Assembly (NCBI GenBank): GCA_036571765.1
Contig: BROE01000001.1
Coordinates: forward strand, 10,615,390 to 10,679,389
Direction: 5' to 3'
DNA length: 64,000 nucleotides
Source: Plecoglossus altivelis
Lineage: Eukaryota > Chordata > Actinopteri > Osmeriformes > Plecoglossidae
Shown here: positions 1 to 12,533 of the stretch, in pieces
Layout: every line of letters begins with the position of its first letter
How positions within the stretch are numbered: position 1 is the first letter of the stretch
Notes under the pieces: model-generated
Told to the model about the DNA's origin: nothing
Databases searched by the model: none
Seen by the model: the letters and a program-made list of their open reading frames with translations, nothing else
Translations under genes and position numbers: made by a program

Positions 1-3000
1 GCAGTAACAAAGGGAGAAGGATGTTGGCACTGGGTAGCAAACCTTCAATACCGGCGGTCTTAGAATTTGTTCACTCACCTAATACTTTTTTTTTCTCGTC
101 TCATGAATGAAACATGGGCATTTATTGGACAGAAAACTTGAAGAATTGACATCTCATTGCACAGTAACACTTGAATATTATGTTTTGCCCCATTTCAGTA
201 AAGTCTCAGCAATCCCTGCAGTTGAGGTTAGCTGAATGAATCTTTTTAGATGTATCCATTTCCAACAGAAACTCCCTTTACAGCACATGATTTAACTTTG
301 AAGCACGATGTAACCGTCTCCTGTTATCTGAAACTGAACTTGCTGTCTAAAATGCACCCAACTGCATAACAGAAAAAAGCAAATAGGATCTCTCTGCTTG
401 GAAACACACACACATACCTTGGTACTTTTGAAGTCAGTCTTGCGAGAAAGCTTTGCCATCACTGGAACCTGCTGTGTCATCAGGGCCTACTAGTAGTTGC
501 ATTTCATCTCTGAAGGATGACAGACTGGTTAATAAAGATCATCAATAAACTGCGAAGGTTCTTTGCTCTTGAGATGTTTGTGAAGGAAATACTGCTGAGA
601 GCATCTCAACGTTTAGACCAGTGTCTTAATAAGGGCGAGCCTTGAAGCCTTCCTCACTATGGATTTATTGGCATTGCTCTTGTCTCTTTATACATTTTAA
701 ATTTGAACCTGTTGTCTTTGTTTCAGGCTCTTATCTGCCTCTCTTCTTACCATCGAGTGATGTAGTGTTTCCAGGAAATACCATGCAGCACATTCACCTA
801 GTCCACCTTCAGACGTCAGCAAAACATGATCAGAGGTCAAGAGAGTTTGCCGTAAACTTCACTGGCCCCACAAAAGTGACTGCCCCTTTTTCGCAGCAAG
901 TCCAAACAGATTGCGAAGCACTTTTGATCAAAAGTGTTATGTCATCTGCTGTGGAGCTTGAATGGTTACACTCTGACTTGTATTATTCCCCATGTACAGG
1001 AAAGCCTCCTTTCATGTGACTGTGGGCCAAGGACAATGAGGTGAAACGTTTACAGTTAGAAGGTTTACATATACTGAGACAGCGGTGCGTGCGAATATTA
1101 CATAAAACTGTTCTTTCCCTGTCACACCACATATTAGCCTGTCCTCTTGTTGCTCTCCTGGAGAACCTTGTAGTTAAAGACTTCAAACATGTCGTACCTT
1201 TTCATGTTTAGAACGCAGTTGCTCTGAAGTCATCGTTTAATTATTAATTCCGTCCATAGTTGTCTATTCTGACGCATTACGGAGCTTCATTGCACATTCT
1301 CGAAGATGGATTCTCACCGAAACGAACTCATAAGGAATCAATGCGTCGTTTGCACAACTTATAGCCAATCAAACACCATCTCTCCCCGTCATGCCTGGAT
1401 GCACGGTTCTGCATTCTAGTACTCTGTTTTTAATTTGTTTATATTATCCAGGCAAAAGTTGTTTCGGCTTTAATGATTCAGAATCTCCTTCGACATTGTT
1501 GAGCGGTTGTTCAGATTATCACCTGTCAGCCTCTCATTGTTTGAACACAATACAAATAATTAAAATGCTTTATGACAGTACAGAACTACTATCCATCATT
1601 TATCTCACACAATAGAGTTAGCATTTTGTAAAAACATATTATATAAATCTGAATAGACACCTTTGAGGCACAGTTATGTAATGGATTGTATTTTCACCAA
1701 CCAACATGTTCAGAGGAGATATAGGATGCAAATTAAATTAGGCAAAATATATTTATTTCATAGTAATAAAAAAACATATACATTTCCCTTTATTAGGGTT
1801 TGATATTCTTGATTCAACAAAAGAGCAACTGTTCCACTCCTGGTATTGAAACGCAATGTGGTATTCTATCTTATATCATCAAAACCCACATGCTGCTTTC
1901 AGGCCTCCAAGGTATCCTTCCTGATCCATATGCTAATGATGTGAATGCGAGGCAAATTGCTCATCTTCATTTTGGACTAAAGGGGCTATGACACACAGGG
2001 CATAATTATGTCAATTTTATTTCAGGCCAGGTAATCAGATACTATTTTTGTTGGCGAGAGCCTTTAACACATGTCATTTTCTAAAAAATGGATTCAGGGC
2101 AAAAACATTTTCTCTGGATATTCTATTCACGCATCTTTAATCTTCTTCTGCCGTTAGGTCTTCTCATTTTCCGGTGTGTATCTGTATATTATTATTTTTG
2201 AATGGTGTTGAATCAAAATCAGCAATCCTTATGAACGTGCACACTACCAGCATAGCTGGTTTGTATTGTGACTGCTACCATATTTAGCTTGGTAGGTGTA
2301 AGGCATAATACTGAGGTCACATATTGTAACGACGGCTATTAAGCATAGCCTCATACCTGCAAAGGGGTAAATGCTGTCATTCAATCGCTCTCTCTTCTCC
2401 CAGTGAAAAGGCAAATAAGCGTGTGCCATCTCTCGGCTTATCATTATACTCTATGTAGGACGTTGCATTGAAAATATATCTTTCAGTAGTCAAAGCAAAT
2501 AGAACTATAATTTTAAACAAACTGAAGCAAGCCCTTCAGAGCAAACATTCCAAATGCATTTTATAGTATACATGTTTTGGTTCTATTTACAATACAGTCC
2601 AGACAAGTCCAATTACAAGGCAATTTGGTTCCGGAATTGAAAAATACAGCATGTGTAGGTCTGCAACCATGCACATGCAGATGGCAATCCTCTGTGCCAT
2701 AGATACTTGACATACTCTAGTACGTACAGCTCTGGCCGCGCTCCGCGCATAAGGCTCTTTTCTACCGGTCCTACTTCGATGTTTAACCCCCAGAGGACCG
2801 TCTAACATAGGACCACCTTGTTACTGGACCCTGCCATTCTGCCTGACTGTGTCCAGAAGTTCAAGCAGCCCTTGGATCCAAATGTCAAACGGTGTCTGGG
2901 GAACAATACCAGAGGCTCTGCTGTGATATAAGAATATAAATGGGTGTGTTTTCAGCCTGGGATGACCTTTGACGCAGAACTGATGAGCAGTGCTGTGACT

Positions 3001-3478
3001 GACTGACTCCCCTGCATGTCAATAGAGGTGAGCATGTTTTGTATTGGGAGTGAATACACAAAAAATACACTGCATCCAACAGTACACAGTAAATTCAATG
3101 TGGGCTATATGTTATGTAGAGCCTACTTTTGGGAAACATGTTGTTTTCCGAATTTGTTTAAAGTATCCCAATTTACTCCCACGATCTCTGGTACTGTTAG
3201 TGTTTGAGGTCCACTACAAAACATTATTATGGTCACATAATGGAAGTGACACATGGCATTACTCAAACACATTACTATAAAATGTACTGTAACTCAAAAT
3301 AGCAAATAAACACCACCACTATATCTTACACATTTTGAACAAAGTGAGAAAAATAACATTTGTGTGCTTGTGGCATACACTGAAAACTCGAGATGGGGAG
3401 CTATGTTGCTATGGAGACCTGATATCAGCTATTTATGCCAGAATCCGAAGCAGAAACCCACGTGTGCCTGTGTGTCGT
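1..3478. other. Spacer left of kiss1rb, no gene seen
   Basis: This AT-rich stretch has only short reading frames (at most about 125 codons) in both strands, none with a recognisable domain or a splice-linked partner. There is no large simple repeat. A CCAAT sequence occurs near 1365 but is too far from the receptor start to assign. The rightmost few hundred bases are presumably the proximal promoter of kiss1rb; I cannot define individual elements beyond the TATA-like box that follows. Confidence 0.6.
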
Positions 3479-3485
3479 TATAAAG
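3479..3485 (+). promoter_or_regulatory. Candidate TATA box of kiss1rb
   Basis: The sequence TATAAAG lies 308 bases before the receptor ATG. If used, transcription would begin around 3505-3515 and give a leader of about 275 bases. That leader (3508-3786) contains no ATG at all before the start codon, which fits a genuine 5'UTR. This is a sequence match only; an upstream non-coding exon cannot be excluded. Confidence 0.4.
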
Positions 3486-3786
3486 CCAGAGCAGTCTGGT
3501 TGTTAGAGAGAGCACGTTTAGAAAGTCCTTCCAAAACTAAGGTATACACATCACAGCACTCCACTGGAACGGGCCTGAACTTCTACAAGAGATAAAGGTT
3601 AGGCAGATTAATTAAAGGTCATCACGCTTGACGGAAAACGACATTTTCCTCACGGGACCTAATAAAAGAAACCGTTTTAGTAATCTTGAATAAACGCTAT
3701 TGCTCTACGCACCCGTTTGTTTAAACGTAAGGGAACTCGGCTGTCACTCTCCTGGAAGCTTCAGAGGAACGTCCGCACGCTCCGCT

Positions 3787-4036
3787 ATGTTTGCATCCCA
3801 TGAATGGAATTCTACGGAGTTGTGGCTGAGCAACGCCTCGGAGCTCAACAGCTCCCGAAAGGATTCGGCAGCAGCTGAGGATGAGGAAGGGGAGGAACAT
3901 CCGTTCCTAACGGACGCTTGGCTTGTCCCTCTCTTCTTCTCGCTCATCATGCTTGTGGGTCTGGTAGGAAACTCCTTGGTCATCCATGTCATCTCAAAAC
4001 ACAGGCAGATGAGGACCGCTACCAACTTCTATATAG
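3787..4036 (+). CDS. kiss1rb: kiss1rb coding exon 1
   Basis: Residues 1-83 plus one base: the extracellular N-terminus with three NXS/T sites and an acidic run at 31-37, then TM1 with the conserved Asn at 62, and the start of the first intracellular loop. The exon ends in a consensus donor (gtgagc at 4037). Confidence 0.93.
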
Positions 4037-7000
4037 GTGAGCAGGGTAAAGATCCAGCAAGCAGTAACACTGGCTGAGCGGGTCCACTAACACAACCTTG
4101 ATATCACGTTGTGTAATAACTTGTATTTTTAAATGACATACAACAGAGGAATATGCAATGTACGATATATCTTGGAGATTGGAAAATGTTGAACATATAT
4201 TGTGGCCATTTGAAACTGTGAAACTGAAACTTGAATCTGAAAACGAATAATTTGATACAACGTTCTGTCTGTAGGTCACATACTCCCACAAAGTAAATTG
4301 ATATTGGTTGACATTTAAAATACAGCTGTGAAGTTGAGACACATGACATCAATGCATGTCCTTTGTGTGTATGTGTATGTGGGTGTGTGCATGTGTGTAT
4401 GTATGTGAGTTTATTTGTGTGTTATTGTGTGTGTGTGAGTTTTTGTATACGTGGAGTGAATATTTGATCTGGAGGCTGTTATAAGGGAGCGTGTTTAATA
4501 TTCCACATATTGTTATTTCCAACCACCACCTGGGAGCTGTCCATGTCCAAGTGTGGAATAGATTTTCACTCCTGACTAATCACTGTAAATAGATGAATAT
4601 AACCATAGGCTTTTTGCATGACATTATAAATGACCAGTCCCAGCCTCTGCATCACAGCAGATTCAATCTGCTGCAGTCTTTCATCTTCTAATGTCCAGAG
4701 TTTCAAGTTAGTTCTGAAAGCCCACAAGACATGAGTTATCCGAATCCGAATTGGATCCGGATATCTATAGGGTTAGGCTTGATTACAAACAATTAAAAAA
4801 AAGATAAAAAATCTTCACACGCGCTTAGAATTTGTATGGACTTGACAGTACTTGAACATTGCACATAGCTTGATCATTCTGGTCCACCCCCCCTCTGTCA
4901 TGCCATCTCATAGCAGACTGTCATCTCTTTGACTGTGTCCTCCCTCCTCTCCCAGCTAACCTGGCAGCCACTGACATCATCTTCTTGGTGTGCTGCGTAC
5001 CCTTCACTGCCACACTCTACCCTCTCCCTGGATGGATCTTTGGGGAATTCATGTGCAAATTCGTTGCCTTCCTTCAACAGGTAACTCATCAAAGAAAGGA
5101 AAATACTATTGTGACAAGATATGATTACCTCAATTTAGACTGTCAAGTGACCCTTTGGGTCCTGGTTTCAGAGGAGATTGGATTTCTATTTGTATATTTG
5201 TTCGGATAATAAGTGATTATCTCGCTGCAATGTCCTTCAGGTGGTCGATTTCTCTCGTGTGTTTTTCTTTGTCTTCGTGCTATTAAAATAATGAACTATA
5301 ACGTTCGGTGACTGATGTCACTCATTTTTCATAGGTAGTGACCGTAATGGGTTTTTTATTTGTGTCCAGCAAACATCAATTTTCATTGTGCAACCTCAGC
5401 TAAATGTACGATGAGCTGGGGTTTGATATGAAGGCCATAGCTCAAGTGCAGTAGGTCAGAAGGGCCTCTTTGCTTGGGAGGAGAAGGTTCAGGCTACATT
5501 AGCTTGTGATTCATGTTGCATTGCCATTGTAACCTGTCACGTAGAACTAAATGAAAAGTAAGTCATCATCTAATGTCTGGGAGAGATTCAAAACATTTAC
5601 AAACTAAAAAGAATTATGAGGCTCGATTTGACTGTGCTGCGACAATGGCTAGTGTGGCTTGTTTACAAGCGCCAGTCTAACGGGTCACTGTAGTTAGAGC
5701 GAGATTCGAATTTTCAATCAGATGCCAATTATTTAAAAATGTCTTTCTGTCACTGTCTTGTCTTCAAAGGCCCAGTGACTCCACTTCACCATATACAGTA
5801 CATCCACCCAGGAGGAGGATTGATTTGAAATGTGTCTCATTCTCCCCCATTCGGGGGTATATCATCAGTAAGGTCTATTTACCCACCACAAGTGGGGTTC
5901 GATCAATGGTGGAAATGGAGTTAAATAAACAAACAACAACAGTAGGGGGACAGTAACACACTACCTTGCTCCTCCAAGCCCCTGCAGTGGCCACAGAAAA
6001 TGCATTTTCAGTCGCTTGTCACACAGATTCCAGTTCCATTTCATCCTCAGCCTGCATCAAAGTCTTTTGCGTCCCATATCTTTATATTCAAACCCTTAAT
6101 TCGTCACTGAATTATACAGGCAGTTGGCTGCCTAGACATTTTCCAAATAATTATGCATTACAGTCCTCTTAATCAGTGCGCCTCTCCACTTTCTGTTCAG
6201 AGAGGGTTGAGTGCTCTGTCAACACATTCACGCTTCCAAATAGTGGAGTAACTTCTCCCACTCCAACTCAAGAGTACTGGTGCTGGGAATTAATTGAAAT
6301 TCCTTATCATACTCATTTTTGCGACTGCATGAAGTGTGACAAGCTTCTTTGTGCACATTTGCAAGGCCAATCCAGTTGCTCTTCGGGGTGAGGGTTATTA
6401 ACGATTCGTTGTTTTGTAGGTGACGGTGCAGGCTACGTGTATCACACTGACAGCTATGAGCGGCGACCGTTGCTATGTCACCATCTACCCCTTAAAATCT
6501 CTCCGCCACCGCACGCCTCGGGTTGCCATGATAGTCAGCATCTGCATTTGGATCGGTGAGTAACACAGCCGGAGGGTGGCCAGTAGAAACTGACTGTACT
6601 CCTGTATACCATTTTTACTAACAGCTTAAAAATTAAGTGTCATCACAAGAGTTGCTTCATTCATTCCATGTTTGTAGTCCTATCCTGTCATATCTATTTC
6701 CTCCTCCAGGTTCCTTCCTCCTCTCCATTCCTATTTTCCTGTACCAGAGGATCGAAGAGGGATACTGGTACGGCCCCAGGCACTACTGCATGGAGCGCTT
6801 CCCTTCCAAGGCCCACGAGAGGGCTTTCATTCTCTACCAGTTCATAGCTGCCTATCTGCTGCCTGTCCTCACCATCTCCCTGTGTTACACTGTCATGCTG
6901 AAGAGAGTGGGGAAGCCTGCCGTGGAACCGGTGGACAACAACTATCAGGTCAGAGCCTTGCGAACCCAAACCAACATTGTCAGCACCAGTGCACGTCCGT

Positions 7001-7535
7001 TAGGAATACGCAATGTTGTCTTTGCCGGATGTTCTAGGTAGTACACTTATGATACTTATAACACCTGGTTGGATAGACGATAGTCAACTACAATATGGAT
7101 GAAATTAACCTCAACTGAATGACACTGCCTGTGCCACAGGTCAACCTACTGTCAGAGAGGACCATGTCCATAAGAAGCAAAATCTCCAAGATGGTGGTGG
7201 TCATCGTCCTCCTCTTCACCATCTGCTGGGGTCCCATCCAGCTCTTTGTGCTTGTCCAGTCCTTCTACCCTGACTACCAGCCCAACTACGCCACTTACAA
7301 GATCAAGACGTGGGCCAACTGCATGTCCTACGCCAACTCCTCCGTCAACCCCTTTGTTTACGGCTTCATGGGCGGCAGCTTCAGGCAGTCCTTCAGGAAG
7401 ACCTTCCCTTTCCTCTTCAAACACAAGGTGAGGGACAGCAGCGTCACTTCGCGGACTGCCAACGCCGAGATCAAGTTTGTGGCGGCGGAGGAGGGCAACG
7501 TCAACAACAACAGCAACAACAGTGACGGGAAGTGA
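3787..7535 (+). CDS. kiss1rb: Kisspeptin receptor 2 (Gpr54-2 type)
   Basis: Rhodopsin-class G-protein-coupled receptor for kisspeptins, a plasma-membrane protein that in the family signals through Gq/phospholipase C and controls GnRH neurons and puberty. Coding exons: 3787-4036, 4956-5080, 6420-6555, 6710-6948, 7140-7535; all introns are GT-AG and frame is kept, giving 381 residues. Three N-glycosylation sequons (N8, N16, N21) lie in an acidic N-terminus. TM1 starts with the family-typical DAWLVPLFF at 43-51; C117 and C197 form the usual ECL1-ECL2 disulfide; DRC (141-143) stands at the DRY position; CWGP (279-282) is in TM6 and NPFVY (320-324) in TM7. The tail ends in an Asn/Ser-rich stretch. 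The ATG at 3787 has G at -3 and is the first ATG after the candidate TATA box. Sequence resembles fish Gpr54-2 far more than the single human KISS1R. The alternative, another Kiss receptor paralogue (kiss1ra), is unlikely but paralogue naming is contested. Confidence 0.95.
4362..4440 (+). repeat. Imperfect GT-rich microsatellite in kiss1rb intron 1
   Basis: Alternating TG with interruptions by A, C and T, inside the 919-bp intron 1 (4037-4955). The rest of that intron shows no exon-like or conserved structure that I can recognise. Confidence 0.8.
4956..5080 (+). CDS. kiss1rb: kiss1rb coding exon 2
   Basis: Residues 84-125: TM2 with D90 at the sodium-site position, the PLPGW loop typical of Kiss receptors (106-110), and C117 at the top of TM3. 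Acceptor cccag at 4951-4955, donor gtaact at 5081. The 1.34-kb intron that follows (5081-6419) holds nothing recognisable. Confidence 0.93.
6420..6555 (+). CDS. kiss1rb: kiss1rb coding exon 3
   Basis: Residues 126-170 plus one base: the rest of TM3, the DRC motif at 141-143, the second intracellular loop and most of TM4. The acceptor is tttgtag at 6413-6419 and the donor gtgagt at 6556. The following intron is only 154 bp. Confidence 0.93.
6710..6948 (+). CDS. kiss1rb: kiss1rb coding exon 4
   Basis: Residues 171-250: end of TM4, second extracellular loop with the disulfide partner C197, TM5, and the first part of the third intracellular loop. Donor gtcaga at 6949 is weaker than the others; the frame stays open for about 90 bases into the intron and then stops, so splicing is needed. 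Confidence 0.92.
7140..7535 (+). CDS. kiss1rb: kiss1rb coding exon 5 (last)
   Basis: Residues 251-381 and the stop: rest of the third intracellular loop, TM6 with CWGP, third extracellular loop, TM7 with NPFVY, and a C-terminal tail ending in an Asn/Ser-rich stretch from short AAC repeats. The tail carries many Ser/Thr and basic residues, as expected for kinase and arrestin regulation. Confidence 0.95.
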   Translation, partial: VNLLSERTMSIRSKISKMVVVIVLLFTICWGPIQLFVLVQSFYPDYQPNYATYKIKTWANCMSYANSSVNPFVYGFMGGSFRQSFRKTFPFLFKHKVRDSSVTSRTANAEIKFVAAEEGNVNNNSNNSDGK

Positions 7536-8900
7536 TGGAAAGAGCAGATGACGCGAATGATACTAGGAATACAGGACAGGAATTGTGATAGAGAGAAGCG
7601 TCATTTATTGTGTGTTGACTGGTTGCCATGAAACAGACCATGAAAGGAGAACCTATTCACCGTGAAAAATGGGACCATTGAATGTAATAACTGAAGTACT
7701 TGGAATTATGGATTAAGTTACAGAATAATTTTATTTGCGTTAGGGTTAGGGCATCTATATGACCATCTATAGAGCATCCATATGACGTTGGAATAACTCA
7801 AATATGAAATAACAAGCTCTTCTCGATTATCAAAGCCATTAATTTCCTATTAAGAAAACAGACTGACTCATGTTTCCTGAATAGAGAGCCGGATGACTGT
7901 ACAAATGCTGTCACATTGGGACTCTGGTGCCAGGGCAGTTGAAGACTGCCAGATGTGTGAGAACCTGCAGTAGCAAGCGACGTTGCTAATGAGGCGTGGA
8001 CGGTGTTTACTCTCTTATTATGTTCCACCATCACGCCTCTGCAGCATACAACTCTGAGCTCAGGTGTCAGGTCGGCCCTGTCACACCCTTGTGGGAATGG
8101 AAGAAACCGAAACATTCCTCTGGCGCTACCTTCCCTGACACAGTCCCCTTTTCCTTTTCCCCTGAACTAGAATCCATCTGGGGACTAAGCTCTCCAAAGT
8201 GACTGCCCACATGCTGCCAGCCTTTTGTTTCTATTTGAATTTCCATATCTGAAAATATGTGCCGTTGAAACAGAATTTAATCGAGCCAGATTCGTCATTC
8301 GGCTTTGTTGGAGGATGAGACTCGGACACTTTTTGATTTAACCGAAGGATTTGACCAAATATTTAAGGGCAAATAGAACGAATACATTAATGGATGGTGA
8401 AAACGTATATCCTGAAAGACCTGCCTTTGAGCACCTGCATTACAATAGCTAACTGTGAATCACATAGAATTTCCTATCTTAAATATTTGCTTTGACCAGA
8501 CAGCTTGGGTGTAATTGGATCCGTCTCAGTGGCCAGTAACTCCATAGTTCAAGACAGTCATTTCAGAAGATTGCGCTGATGCATTATAGTGTTCTCATGT
8601 CTGTTCTTACACCACGTGTCTCTTTTAAATTAAAAAAATAATTGAATTAAATATGTTGACCTTTCTGTCCTGTGTACTGTAAAAGCGATGTAAATGTTAA
8701 AAAAACATATTTTCTTATGCCTCTTTTCCTTCCTGCTGCAAAGTCTTTGTTTCAGATGAGGAAATGTAGACCCTAGACGCCATTAAACAATGAGAATGCA
8801 GTAGTTTACAAATGTGCATATTAGAATAATGTGTTCGTAAACACATTTGTCTGTGGTCGTGTTGTTGTTGCTAATAAGAATAAATGAATGGATTACAGTC
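7536..8900 (+). other. kiss1rb: Probable 3'UTR of kiss1rb
   Basis: About 1.35 kb of AT-rich non-coding sequence follows the stop. No further exon is needed because the receptor tail is complete. The right end is set by the first good AATAAA, at 8879; an ATTAAA at 8782 and another AATAAA at 9173 are alternatives. Confidence 0.5.
8879..8884 (+). terminator. Candidate polyadenylation signal of kiss1rb
   Basis: AATAAA, the first canonical signal after the receptor stop codon. U-rich sequence follows from about 8908. Choice among several signals is a guess. Confidence 0.35.
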
Positions 8901-9892
8901 GCACGTCATTTTAATACTTCTTTCTTTCCCACCTAATGCACCATCTTGTAGCCTCCGGCAACGGATGGGGTTTTGTCAGGGACAGCTGGTTGTTTTAAGA
9001 TCCTATATCCTTATGTGTATGTTTTTTAAAGTCATGGAAAGTAACAAAGATGTTTTTCGGATTCGTGTGGGCTGTATTGCTGAGGTCAAAAGTGAAAGTA
9101 CCGGTTGTGGAAGTCGAAGCAATCAATACAATTGCATCTACAGGCGCCTGCCACACAAAGTTCATCCCATGTAATAAAACTCCTATTGTTACAACCGGGC
9201 TTACATGAGCCACAATCAACCAGGCAGCCTGCTCTCAGACCAGCATCGAATTATGCTGTTACTAAGAAATGAGAAAGTCTGGATGAGATGCAAGTGAACT
9301 GCACACTGGAAATAACTGCATAGTTGATCTTCTTTGGATGGAAAGTTGTTTTTCTTTCTTTTTTACAATGTCCAGGTTCACCAACTCAGAGATTTGGGTT
9401 TAGCTACATCAGCAATAACCAACCAACAAGTCTCATGTTTATCTTCTCTTACCGCCCCATTGTCATTCTCCAACACAGCCTCCTCCACCTCTCTAACATC
9501 TTGTCATTGATAGTTTCGAAAAATGCTACCAACCCTCTCCTGCTGGCGGATTCTCACTCCACCAAAGAGCTTTCCCTCTCAACTGGATGGCTGTTGAGAT
9601 TCAAAGCCAATACCGGGAGCAAATAATCACCGCTCATAAGATCGTTCGAGGTTTACATCAATCCAGACACCCTGACAGTCAATTTGACAACTATGGCCAT
9701 GTTCAAAAAAGGCTAGTTGATGTCTGTAAATTGGAAGGAGTGCAAAAGGTCGATTTTCCATCACACTGTAAAAATGTCAGCCATGCCATGTTCAGACAGG
9801 TTGGATCAAAGATCCGGCTTCGAGGAAAGGAGTCTGACTCAGACAGAAAGATGGATGGATTTAGAGTGTGAAATAGAGAAACTAAAGAAGGT

Positions 9893-9966
9893 GGGAGAAA
9901 GAGCGAGAGAGAAAGAGAGCGAGAGAGACAAAGAGTGAGAGAAAGAGGGAGAGAGGGAGAGAGACA
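9893..9966 (+). repeat. GA-rich polypurine tract
   Basis: Imperfect (GA)n with AAAG and GGGA interruptions on the plus strand. Confidence 0.85.
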
Positions 9967-10780
9967 ATGAAAGGAAAAAGAGGGTGAATTACACGTGGTG
10001 CTGTGACAACTGTGAACTTCTTGCCTGGGGTACTTCCCAGGGAGGCTTTTAGAAAAGAGACCCTGGAAAGCCAATTAAAGGTAACTGAACTCTACTCAAA
10101 TGTCAACATCATTATGACCAATCTTCAAGGTTAATTGAGATAAAAGCTTTGAATAGCATTAATCCAATAATTTGAGTATTAAACTACACTGAATGGTTTA
10201 AACCAGGTCAGCGTGACACGGAACTCTCTAGGAAATTGACTTCCTGTTGTGTATGATTTTGTTCATTAGTCCACGTGGACATACATTGGCACAAACACAC
10301 GGTTCTGTGATTTGGGCTTCCAATAGACAGATAGTTTACCTGCTGACATCTGGCATTTTCAGCATGATTTCCTTTGAAAAGAACAGTACAGAGTGCAATT
10401 AAAATATGGTTTATAGCATGCCATTTGGCCACAGGAATACAATTGATTCATGCAACCCCCTGATCTGTGCCATATCCTTATTAGAGGGAGAACATTTTGT
10501 CCATGAACTTTGAGAAAATGTAGCCTTTGTGTTTTCTTCCCTCAGGTTTCCTGAGGAGGGAGGCAGAGAGCCAAAGTAACTTGGGGACAAAGTCTTTCCT
10601 TGGACAACTGTAAATCAAAGGGAGAAAAACAGGCGAGAAATGACCCGCCGAGAAGCCCAATCCACCTTGGGAGTTTGTCTTGGCAAAAACACTTGGAACT
10701 AAGGGAAAATACTGTACTACATTGGACTTTTTAGGAGTGTGTGTTTGTGTTAGAGACCTGGCTTCTGTTGGTGGGCTGAG

Positions 10781-10880
10781 TAGAAAGAGAGAAATAGAGA
10801 GAGAGAGAATTGGAGAGGAGAGGGAGACAGGAGAAGAGTGGAAAGAAAGCAAGATGAGAATGCGAGAAAGAGAGAGAGCA
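10781..10880 (+). repeat. GA-rich polypurine tract
   Basis: Imperfect (GA)n, purine-only for most of its length, trailing off in GA-rich sequence to about 10975. Confidence 0.85.
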
Positions 10881-11398
10881 TGCACAAATGAGAGGAGGTT
10901 AAAGACAGAGAACGGGAGGCCAAGAGAGAGACCAGACAGGGAGAATGAGCGAAATAGATACAGATAGAGAGCAGAGACAGCAGTCTGAAGGGGTGTGGAT
11001 TCTAGCGCTCCTGTTCTGGCTCAGACGCCACATTAGAGCCAGCAGGGGCCCTGGGAGGGTTGAAGGCCTCAGCTAAATGTACCAGACAGGCCAAGCATCA
11101 TGCTCCTACCACACCACAGCCATGCTGGGGACTCATTCGAAGCACATATTCATCACATCCAGGACAGCAAGCTACGTTCAGGACAGAAAAGATTGAAGCG
11201 AATAGGTCATCTGCGAACTGAGGAACAGAAAGGAAAAACATTGTCAGCGCTGGAAAGAGGAAAAGCACCAGCAGTCGCACAAAGAGCCCATTCTAGAGGA
11301 GTGGGTGGTGGAGTTGTAGGGGTGGGCGGTGGGTGCCCCTGGACTCTACGTCAGAACAGTCAGGAAACCTCAGAACAGAGCCATAATGGGTTGTGTGT

Positions 11399-11468
11399 AA
11401 TGGGGGGTGGGAGAAGGGTGGGGGGTGGGGGGGGGAACAGTGATGTGAGGGGTGGTCTGGGGGCGGGG
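11399..11468 (+). repeat. G-run cluster (G-quadruplex-prone)
   Basis: Five or more runs of three to nine guanines within about 40 bases (11401-11436), followed by further GGGG runs to 11468. It meets the usual four-run pattern for an intramolecular G-quadruplex on the plus strand. Confidence 0.7.
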
Positions 11469-12440
11469 CTAACGTCTGGAGCTGGACTGCAGACAGTGAA
11501 ACCCAATAGTCAGGCAGACCCCGTGTCTAAAAATAAACGCACCCATGTGCACATAAACACAACAATGTACATGAGCTAAGGCTGTGATGGGGGTGGAAAG
11601 CAGGGAGCTGGGGTGTGGTAGACTATGTTTATTCTTTTAGATTTATTTGAACTTAAGTTATTAAGAAGCAAGTTATATGCCATGGTTGTAACAGTACACA
11701 CAAATACATCCACTTCCACCTAGAACGTAGGGAGGAAATGACAGTGAACTCTGATTTCTGTATTTATTGTTGTTTTAATGGTGCTGAACCCAGCCAGCCA
11801 GAAACAGAGGCTAATTGCCCAATCATGGTGAGCAATGTGAAGTCAAATGGAAATAACAGCTGACTTAGCTCTTTACTGGGTCACTGCTGGTCTCATCTGG
11901 TTCTGCTGTTTGTCTTTTAGGAGTATTACTACATGTACATTGCTTGTTTGTTCATATAATTGTTGTTAATTATTAAATGAAATCATGATCATTGTTATAC
12001 ACTGTATTTAAATGGATTGTGCTCATGATCTCTGTTTTTGCACATTTTGTTTCCCCCAGAAGAATCAGTTACTAACTACTAATAATGAATGAGAGTCTTC
12101 TTCTTTCATCTGGGCCTCAGCTAGGTCTCTCCTGGCCCCTCCCCTGTACTGTCCCTGTGAGAGCTCATTCAAACCTTCTCCTGTGGATTGCTCTGTGTTT
12201 GCAGCAAGGAGGTACACACAGACAAGCCAACTGGCAGGCCAACTGACTGACAGGCCTACAGACAGGTGCCGGCAGGCATGCAGGTAGGAAGATTATCAGG
12301 CTGAATGGGAGGCAGGCAGACAAGTAGGGCTCCCCCCAGCCAGCTGGATCAGGCAGGCAGGTATTATTAATACCTGTGCCAAGAGACACTTAAATTGCAG
12401 CCACTCAGTCTAGCACAAACACGCCTGTCTGGGTACTGAT

Positions 12441-12533
12441 TACACACACACAAATATTCAGACACACACACACGCTTTCACACACACTAAGATGGGCACG
12501 TAGACACACTCGCACACACACACACACACACAC
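12441..12533 (+). repeat. CA microsatellite, interrupted
   Basis: Several (CA)n blocks separated by short unique sequence; the longest perfect block is at about 12513-12532. Just to the left (about 12220-12365) is a cryptic CAGG/GCAG-rich stretch. Confidence 0.85.

Noticed and set aside
3700..3786. N-terminal extension of the kisspeptin receptor
   Set aside because: The frame is open upstream, but its first codon at 3700 is TTG, not ATG; the first ATG is at 3787 and gives a family-typical N-terminus.
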